A stretch of 64,000 bases of DNA from Dryocosmus kuriphilus (lineage: Eukaryota > Arthropoda > Insecta > Hymenoptera > Cynipidae). The position numbers were made by a program, and so were the translations under genes. Positions within the stretch are counted from its first letter, which is position 1. Each line of letters opens with the position of its first letter. This document shows positions 57,788 through 64,000 of the stretch, piece after piece. The stretch lies in assembly GCA_038277395.1 (NCBI GenBank), contig CM076192.1:48611356-48675355 (forward strand), written 5' to 3'. Below the pieces are notes generated by a model. It did not search any database. It was not told where the DNA came from and worked only from the letters and a program-made list of their open reading frames with translations.

Positions 57788-57951
57788 CAAGATATTTTTG
57801 AAGGTTTGTTACACTTCAGAGTCCTGTAATGTATTTTATTCTAATAACAACCTAGCACTAATCTTACAAAACGAGTCTTGGATGCTAAGCTAAAATAAAG
57901 CTAGTTTGAAGTTTCAAAATTATCCGACTAAGACAATATTCTACCTGGGAG

Positions 57952-58615
57952 TTTGGCGGGAAAATTGAAATTTTTGATTTTTAATAACGTTTTATCGATT
58001 AAAACAAAAACCGTGCATTTTATCAAAAAATGGTTGAAACAAAATTTGTAGATCTTTTTAAATTGAACAACTTTGTTCTTTGCTATTTTTTTGTATCTTG
58101 AATATTTTGGCGGGAAACCAGAGTTCATAAATTTTAATAGCGTTTTCTTGATTAAATCAGAAACCGTTCATTTTATCAAAAAACGGTTAGGACAAAATTA
58201 GTAGATTTCTTTTACGGTGAACAATTTTACTTTCAGACATTTTTTTTGTATCTCTCATAGTTTAGCCGGAAAATGGATTTTTTGATTTTGTGAAAACCGT
58301 TTTTGATGGATAAAACCATAACCGTTGGTCAAAAACCGCTGGTTAACGAACTCGTCCTTTCTTTTTGGACCCTAAAGAAGTGTGCCAAAGCGCAATCCAA
58401 TCCGATTAGTCCTTCGAAAGTTATCGTGGGAACAGGCGCCAACGACAACGACGACGACAACGACAACGACAACGACAACAGACAGACAGACACCGTCGTA
58501 AAAACCGTTTTTTTTTCGGATTCAGGAGGTCTCAAAACGTGGAGATTTCATGAAATCCGCGAAAGTCAAATTTTTCATAAATCTAATACCTTCTCTGATG
58601 AGAATGTAAAAATTG
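57952..58615 (+). repeat. Family C repeat, copy 4, right part
   Basis: It resumes at GTTTGGCGGGAAAATTG, continues through three tandem units, GGTTAACGAACTCGTCC, a (GAC/AAC)n run at 58,440-58,480, CAGACAGACAGACACCG and ATTTCATGAAATCCGCGAAA, and ends GATGAGAATGTAAAAATTG. Confidence 0.8.
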
Positions 58616-59005
58616 TAAATGAAAGAAAAAATCTGCCCGCTTCGCGGGCACATTCTCATCGCGCGCTTCGCGCGGAGTATGAGCGCGGATAGGACGCGCG
58701 TCTGTCGAAAATCGCGCTTCGCGCTCGATAATATATTTACCTCGCGCTTTGCGCTCGGTGTTTATACATACCCCTACATTTGTGCATATGGGCTTTTTAA
58801 ATTAAGCATCAAAGAGTGACCAATGTAATTAGGTAATTATAAATTTTTTGTTAAAGCCCTTCCGTTTTTCGACGGAAAAATGAATTCATAATTTTAAATA
58901 ACGTTTTTCACAATTAAAACAACCACTATATTAATGATTGTTACAACAAAAATATATAACTAAGGCGCGCGATCTGGTGGTCGTCGTGCTTCGTGCTCCA
59001 ATATA
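58616..59005 (+). repeat. Family C repeat, copy 5, head
   Basis: This is the clearest hairpin head. GCCCGC-TTC-GCGGGC at 58,635-58,649, CGCGC-TTC-GCGCG at 58,662-58,674, GCGC-TTC-GCGC at 58,714-58,724 and GCGC-TTT-GCGC at 58,744-58,754 follow within 120 bp. The unit is then interrupted by the DD41D mariner. Confidence 0.75.
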
Positions 59006-59950
59006 CAGGGTGGGCCATCTGTTAGTGCGTTTTTCAACTATGGATAAATGACACATCATTTGTAGGTTATGTCATTCTCTCTGCACATACAAAATCTCAA
59101 AACTATGCCATTTGTAAAGATGGAGTCGTTGACGACGCAACAACGCATTTTGATAGTGCAAACTTACTACGAAAATGGTCGGTCTGTAAAAGAAGCATTT
59201 CGGAAACTTCGGACAAGTTTCGGTCGACATGGACGCCCATCAGAGTCCGGAATTCGGAAGATTATTACTCGTTTTGAGGAAACTGATGATCAGAAAATCC
59301 ACAGAAAATTCAGCAGAGACCACTTCATGATGCAAAAGTCACTGTATGGTGCGGGCTATATGCTGGTGGCATTATTGGGCCATTTTTTTTTCGAGGACGA
59401 GCGTGAGAGGGCCATTACGATTAATTCTGAACGCTATCGTGGCATGCTGACGGACTTTTTGTGGCGAAAATTAGATGAAATTGATGTGGATGATCTTTGG
59501 TTTCAACAAGACGGCGCAACATCGCACACAAATCGTCAAACAATTAACTTATTGGCGACTAAGTTTGGTGATCGCATAATTTCCAGGAATTCCGACGTGA
59601 ATTGGCCACCAAGGTCGTGCGATTTGACCCCTTTGGATTTTTTTCCTTTGGGGTTATCTAAAAAGTAAAGTTTATGCGAATGCCCCACGGACAATTCAAG
59701 CCCTAAAAAATAACATTCGGGCTGAAATTGAGGCCATTCATCCCAGTTTATTGGAGAGAGTCATCGAAAATTTCGACCATCGGATGCAAGTCTGCAAAAA
59801 GAGCCGTGGCGGACACTTGAATTATATCATTTTTTCATTTGTAAATGGCATGTAAGTAGCTTTAATTTTCACTAAACTATTTTGATTTCACATAGGAAAA
59901 AGTGTACTTTTTTTTTAATTTAAAAACGCACTAACAGATGGCCCACCCTG
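59006..59950 (+). mobile_element. DD41D mariner-family element, internally deleted
   Basis: Perfect 29-bp inverted ends begin CAGGGTGGGCCATCTGTTAG. The element is 945 bp long. TA precedes the left end but AA follows the right, so the target duplication has one change. The coding strand is plus. It sits inside family C copy 5. Confidence 0.9.
59117..59855 (+). pseudogene. DD41D mariner transposase pseudogene
   Basis: The N-terminus (MESLTTQQRILIVQTYYENG ... HGRPSESGIRKIITRFEE) is a helix-turn-helix DNA-binding region with GRPS. A deletion after it removes the segment with the first catalytic Asp. The rest reads RYRGMLTDFLWRKLDE, WFQQDGATSHTNRQT and CDLTPLDFF. The Asp in QQDG and the Asp in PLDFF are separated by 41 residues, the signature of the DD41D (rosa-like) group. 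An extra T in the run at 59,638-59,644 shifts the frame. The correct frame continues WGYLKSKVYANAPRTIQALK to a stop at 59,853. It cannot encode an active enzyme. Confidence 0.88.
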
Positions 59951-60134
59951 AAGGTATATAAACTTTGCGCTTCCCGCTCGGATGTTTTTGGTCCTCGCAT
60001 ATCGTGCTCGGTTTTCGTTACTTGGGTCTTAAACTTTCAAAACACCTACTTTTAATAAAATTATTAAATTTGAGTTTTACTAAAAATTACAATAGAAGTT
60101 ATTTTACTTAAGGCTCTATCGACTTTAAGGAATA
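59951..60134 (+). repeat. Family C repeat, copy 5, continuation
   Basis: GCGCTTCCCGCTCGGATG and CGCATATCGTGCTCGG are decayed head hairpins. The TTAAGGCTCTATCG word at 60,107 leads to GGAATA, where the next insertion begins. Confidence 0.7.
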
Positions 60135-61458
60135 GGGTAAAGTGTACCGTTCTCCGGACACGTGTCAGTGGTCGGACAATCGTATGTATTTCGTATTAGG
60201 AATAGCGCAATAAACCATAATTATTAAAAGTAAATAGATGTTTGCGTTTTTCATACTGTCTTGTATTTCGAAGCGAAAAAAAAACATGTAAACGATTTTT
60301 AGTTTCACTGTATTTAAATTTTGCGGAAAGCCAGTCATCGCTTATCGCCATTTTGGGATAGTGCACTATATTTTGTGTCGGAGAACAGAACGTTTTTGTT
60401 TTGAAGTTGTGACTTATTTAATGTAGATTTTACTTGAATCGCTGTATTTATGAAATGTGGGAGACTTAAAATTTTTGAACTTCTTTATAAGTCAAATTTA
60501 TATACCGCATACGCAAAGATTTTTAATATGTCCGAACTTAGATGCAGAATTTTTTAAAGATCGCTAGAAGTCGGACAGGCTGTCCGACCTCTGGCGTGAA
60601 CGTCATTCTAACAGTGTTAGCTAAGCCGGACAACCTATATTTGAACACACGTGGAGGACAGGTATGTTCTTTTTATAAATGTTACGAAGTCATAAGTATT
60701 ACGAAACAGAGTTTTTATAATTATTTAATCCCAGTAAAGGTTATTATTTCATATAGGTAGTGAAGAAGATTGTTGTTTCTAAGAGAGGTATTGAGTCTAA
60801 ATGTTTTTTTGAAATTCTAACCTCTCTAACCTTAGATATACGCAAGTTCAGTTTCGTTAAATTTTTTGTCTAGGAAATGTTTTTGAAATATAAATAAAAA
60901 GGTTAATGTAAAATCTAATCAAAATTTGCATGGATATCAATAACGGAGAGGGGATTTCGAAAATTACCACCAATTCCTATCAATAGTGGTACGAATAGAT
61001 ACTCCGCAATTCAAAACATTCGCATATATAAAACTAGTCTAAAAATACAGTGAAAATTAGGCAATGATATATTAAAAAATAGTTCATAAAAACACTTGGA
61101 TTCAATATTAAAAACATTTTTTCTTAACCTTTTTTAGTTTTAGTATTTTAAACTTGCGTATGATTAAGTGAATTTGCTTTTAATAAAAATTTTCGAAGCC
61201 AAAAAATACTGTCCGACTACTAGACACATGCAGTCCGGCTACTAAAAATCTTGTCCGACCACTAGTGTTTTCTTAAGCTTTACCGAAAAAATTTTTTTTT
61301 CTTTCAAAATCGAATTCAACTAAGAAATAAAACTGCAGAAATAACTTTTAAAGTAGGCAGAGAGACTAAAAATGCGAACCTTTGTTAGAAAAAATTAAAA
61401 AATAAGTTTTTACAACAATTTAAATATCGTAGAAACACTATTTGTCCGACCATTGCGC
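60135..61458. mobile_element. Inverted-repeat element with TGTCCGAC subterminal motif
   Basis: The left end has GGTAAAGTGTACCG, CTCCGGACACGTGTC and GGTCGGACAA. The right end has TTGTCCGACCATTGCGCAG. TGTCCGAC or its complement also occurs near 60,571, 60,575, 61,210 and 61,252. The left terminus is longer than the right, so the right tip is probably lost. There is no coding sequence. It interrupts family C copy 5. Confidence 0.5.
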
Positions 61459-62395
61459 AGATTAGTAAATTTTTTTTGTGATTTTCCAAATTTTCACAAT
61501 GCAGGATTTCGATTCTTAAAAGTAAAACGATGAGTCTCATAAATACATTTTGTAGCTTTTTCCAAGGTGAAAAATTCTGGTCTTTAATATTTTCTCATAT
61601 ATTGCATAGTTTTGCTGAAAAGGGGTTTTCTTTATATTTAATAATATATTTCGCGAATAACTCAAAAAATATGCGTCTTTACAAAAAAGGAAAGAGAGAA
61701 AAGTAAATCTTTTTGATGTAAACAACTTTGTTAATTATCATTTTTTTTCGTATCTTGCATAGTTTGGCAGGAAATTTGAAATTTTGATTTTTAACAACGT
61801 TTTCTCGATTAAAACAAAAACCGTGCATTATATCAAAAAATTGTTAATACAAAATTTGTAGATCGTTTTGAGTTGAACAACTATATTATCATTTTTTTCG
61901 TATCTTGAATATTTTGGCAAGAAACCAGTTTTTTATTTTTAATAACGTTTTTTGGATTAAAACAAAAACCGCGCATTTTGTCCAAACATGGTTATAACAA
62001 AATTTGCAGATCTGTTTGAGATGAACAGTTTTACTCTCTACTGTTTTTTTTGTATCTCGCACAGTTTAGCCGGAAAATGGATTTTTTGATTTTGTAAAAA
62101 CAGTTTTTGATGGATAAAACCATAACCCCTGTTCAAAAACCGCTGGTTAACGAACTCATCCTTTCTTTTTAAGTCTTAGAGAAGTGTGCCAAAGCGCAGT
62201 CTAATCCGACTAGTCCTTCGAAAGTTATCGTGGGAACAGGTGACAACGACAACAAACAGACAGGCACCGTCGTGAAAATCGTTTTTTTTTTTCTCACTCA
62301 GGGGGTCTCAAAACGTAAAGATTTGATGAAATCCGCGAAATTCAGTTTTCATATAATACTAATACCTCCTCGATCATTGAGATGAGAATGTAAGA
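61459..62395 (+). repeat. Family C repeat, copy 5, body and tail
   Basis: Four ~150-bp units start near 61,551, 61,702, 61,857 and 62,006. The tail has GGTTAACGAACTCATCC, CAACGACAACAAACAGACAGG and ATTTGATGAAATCCGCGAAA, ending GATGAGAATGTAAG. Confidence 0.8.
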
Positions 62396-62569
62396 AGTAA
62401 AAAATGAATATTTTACCGAGCACAATGTCAGGTCAATTTCGTTCAAAAATATCTATAGGATTTCTTGTTTTTATATTTCACATATGTATATTTACGAATG
62501 TATATATGAATTTAAAAGATGTATATGTGTTCTTATAAAAAAATATTTTACAAAATTTCAGGATTGTTT
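62396..62569. other. Spacer between inverted family C copies
   Basis: AT-rich, with CATATGTATA/TGTATATATG words. It forms the centre of a ~2-kb imperfect palindrome made by copies 5 and 6. Confidence 0.5.
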
Positions 62570-63525
62570 AAAAATGTTTGCCATTCTCATCAGAGAAGGT
62601 ATTAGATTTATGTAAAATTTGACTTTCGCGGATTTCATGAAATCTCCACGTTTTGAGACTCCTGAATCCGAAAAAATTGTTTTTACGACGGTGTCTGTCT
62701 GTCTGTTGTCGTCGTCGTCGTCGTTGTCGTTGTCGTTGGAGTCTGTTCCCACGATAATTTTCGAAGGACTAATCGGATTGGATTGCGCTTTGGTACACTT
62801 CTTCAGGGGGTAAAAAGAAAGGAGTTCGTTAACCAGCGATTTTCGAACAAAGGTTACGGTTTTATCTATCAAAAACGGTTTTTACAAAATGAAAAAATCT
62901 ATTTTCCGGCTAAATTATGAGAGATACAAAAAAAAATGTAAGAAAGTAAAATTGTTCATCTCAAAAAATCTACAAATTTTGTTTTAACCATTTTTTGATA
63001 AAATGCATGGTTTTCGTTTTAATCGATAAAACGTTATTAAAAATAAAAAATTTCAAATTTCCCGCCAAACTATGCAAGATACGAAAAAATGATAGTAAAC
63101 AAAGTCGTTCCCCTCAAAAAGACCTTGGAAAAAGCTACAAAATTTATTTATAAGACTCATCGTTTTATTTTTAGGAATCGAAATCCTGTATTGTGAAAAT
63201 TTGGAAAATCACAAAAAAACTTTACCAATCTACAATGTGTTTTAAAGAAATGTAATTATCGAGCGCGAAGCGCGAGTATCATGATGAGAATGTATTCCTT
63301 AAGGGCGATAGAGCCTTAAGTAAAATAATTTCTTTTGTAATTTACGATCCATAAACACCGAGCGCGTAGCGCGAGGTGAATAATCTATCGAGCACGAAGC
63401 GCGAGTGCCATAAATAACGTATCGAGCGCGAAGCGCGCGTGCTAACAGACGCGCGCCCTAGGCGCGCTCATACTTCGGGCGAAGTGCGCGATGAGAATGT
63501 GCCCTCGAAGCGGGTAGATTTTTAA
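62570..63525 (-). repeat. Family C repeat, copy 6 (inverted)
   Basis: Read on the minus strand, the head (63,525-63,240) holds TACCCGCTTCGAGGG, GCGCGCTTCGCGCTCG, CTCGCGCTACGCGCTCGG and the TTAAGGCTCTATCGCCCTTAA hairpin. The tandem units and tail (CAGACAGACAGACACCG, ATTTCATGAAATCCGCGAAA) follow. This copy has the fullest head, ~280 bp. Confidence 0.8.
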
Positions 63526-64000
63526 TCTTATGAATGCTTGAATTTGAAATTATTCTATGTGTAACGTTTCAATTAAAAAATTTTGCGATTATTTACCATT
63601 TAAATTAACTTCTAAATTAGAGTAATCAAATTTCCCCGTTTTGATTTTACATAATAATAATAATAATAATAATTATTATTATTATTACTAAACTTATTCA
63701 TAAAAATTCGGTAGGTGAAGTTGAAGGAAATATTTTGAACTGTCTTAGAAAATAAGCCGCGATACATTAAAATCGCAAAACTTTTAAAGATTTTGAAAGA
63801 AACCAGCAAAATGAATAAAAGTTGCGTCAAAAAAATGTAATTAATAAAACATCATTGTATATTTTAAATTTTGTTCATAAAAAAATAATTTTCTCTGTCA
63901 ACGACGTTCACCGGCTCGAATCGTAGCCAAAAGTTTTGCGCACGATCGATTCTTTCTCTGTATAGGGCGATCCTCTGATCCTTTCAAGAGTTTTAGCTTA
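63526..64000. other. Non-coding flank with (TAA)n/(TTA)n microsatellite
   Basis: ATAATAATAATAATAATAAT followed by TTATTATTATTATTA at 63,650-63,690 forms a perfect small palindrome. The last ~100 bases (GTTCACCGGCTCGAATCGTA, CGCACGATCGATTC) are a balanced-composition island that continues out of the window. Confidence 0.5.

Larger units (their letters stand above)
51783..57949 (-). mobile_element. CMC/EnSpm-like two-gene DNA transposon
   Basis: The ends are CCCAGGTAGAA and TTCTACCTGGG. The family C target reads CATAG...AGTTTGGCGGG, giving a 2-bp AG duplication. Both subterminal regions carry AAGCTAG/CTAGCTT words, including four 60-bp tandem copies at the right. Two convergently oriented-with-element genes lie on the minus strand: a tnp2-type transposase (57,135-55,045) and, 0.5 kb downstream, a six-exon gene with a DUF4806-like region (54,520-52,111). 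The length of 6.17 kb and the presence of both ends suggest a complete autonomous-type copy, recently inactivated by a few frameshifts. Confidence 0.85.

Noticed and set aside
57540..57893. 117-codon frame with a 20-residue repeat (NESQNTRGKQASSKPCIQAK type)
   Set aside because: A 60-bp repeat is divisible by three, so open frames persist automatically. It lies in the transposon's subterminal region and both strands are open.
50960..62872. Recurring short frames in family C tails with AQSNPISPSKVIVGT and RQTDTVVKTV as possible peptides
   Set aside because: The frames contain a length-variable (GAC/AAC)n microsatellite, start and stop differently in each copy, and are broken in others. The similarity is DNA-level repeat conservation, not clear protein selection.

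Overview
This window is eukaryotic, almost certainly from an insect genome. It is very AT-rich. It is filled with nested transposable elements typical of arthropods: DD34D and DD41D mariners, a Penelope-like element, an RNase H-bearing LINE, a hAT-type element, a CMC/EnSpm-like element and a tRNA-derived SINE. I see no intact host protein-coding gene and no prokaryotic feature. A hymenopteran would fit, but the sequence does not prove the order.

Left part (1-22 kb): mostly AT-rich non-coding DNA with short islands of normal base composition (about 2.9, 4.9, 5.8, 9.5, 11.8, 14.7 and 21.9 kb). These could be exons, promoters or conserved regulatory DNA. Between them lie foldback repeats, small inverted-repeat elements and two Penelope-like elements (6.6-7.5 and 15.7-18.9 kb), both with long inverted termini and 15-17 bp target duplications.

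Middle (22-43 kb): an element with 31-bp inverted ends (22.44-28.37 kb) contains a decayed mariner, a copy of a hairpin-headed repeat called family C here, and a 2.4-kb element with TA target duplications. Next comes a 10.3-kb hAT-like inverted-repeat element (29.83-40.15 kb). Its inner arms are ~155-bp satellite repeats. An I-group LINE inserted into one satellite unit (12-bp perfect target duplication), and its middle was later replaced by a 115-bp satellite segment. A 0.4-kb MITE, a promoter-like region with two NRF-1-type palindromes, a tyrosine-recombinase-like exon and a second decayed mariner follow.

Right part (43-64 kb): two further long-inverted-repeat elements (44.3-46.1 and 47.9-50.1 kb). 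The second holds a tRNA-derived SINE whose empty site survives in the opposite arm. From 50.2 to 63.5 kb there is a macro-array of family C units of about 1.1-1.3 kb, three head-to-tail and one inverted. It is interrupted by a 6.2-kb two-gene transposon (tnp2-type transposase plus a six-exon gene with a DUF4806-like region), a DD41D mariner and another inverted-repeat element.

The genes present are transposon genes. The most coherent functional unit is the pair in the 6.2-kb element: a transposase with two homopolymer frameshifts beside a spliced accessory gene with one. The most unusual structures are the family C heads (serial hairpins with trinucleotide loops), the satellite patch inside the LINE, and the group of elements ending in CCC..GTAGAAA, which share ends but carry different subterminal motifs.
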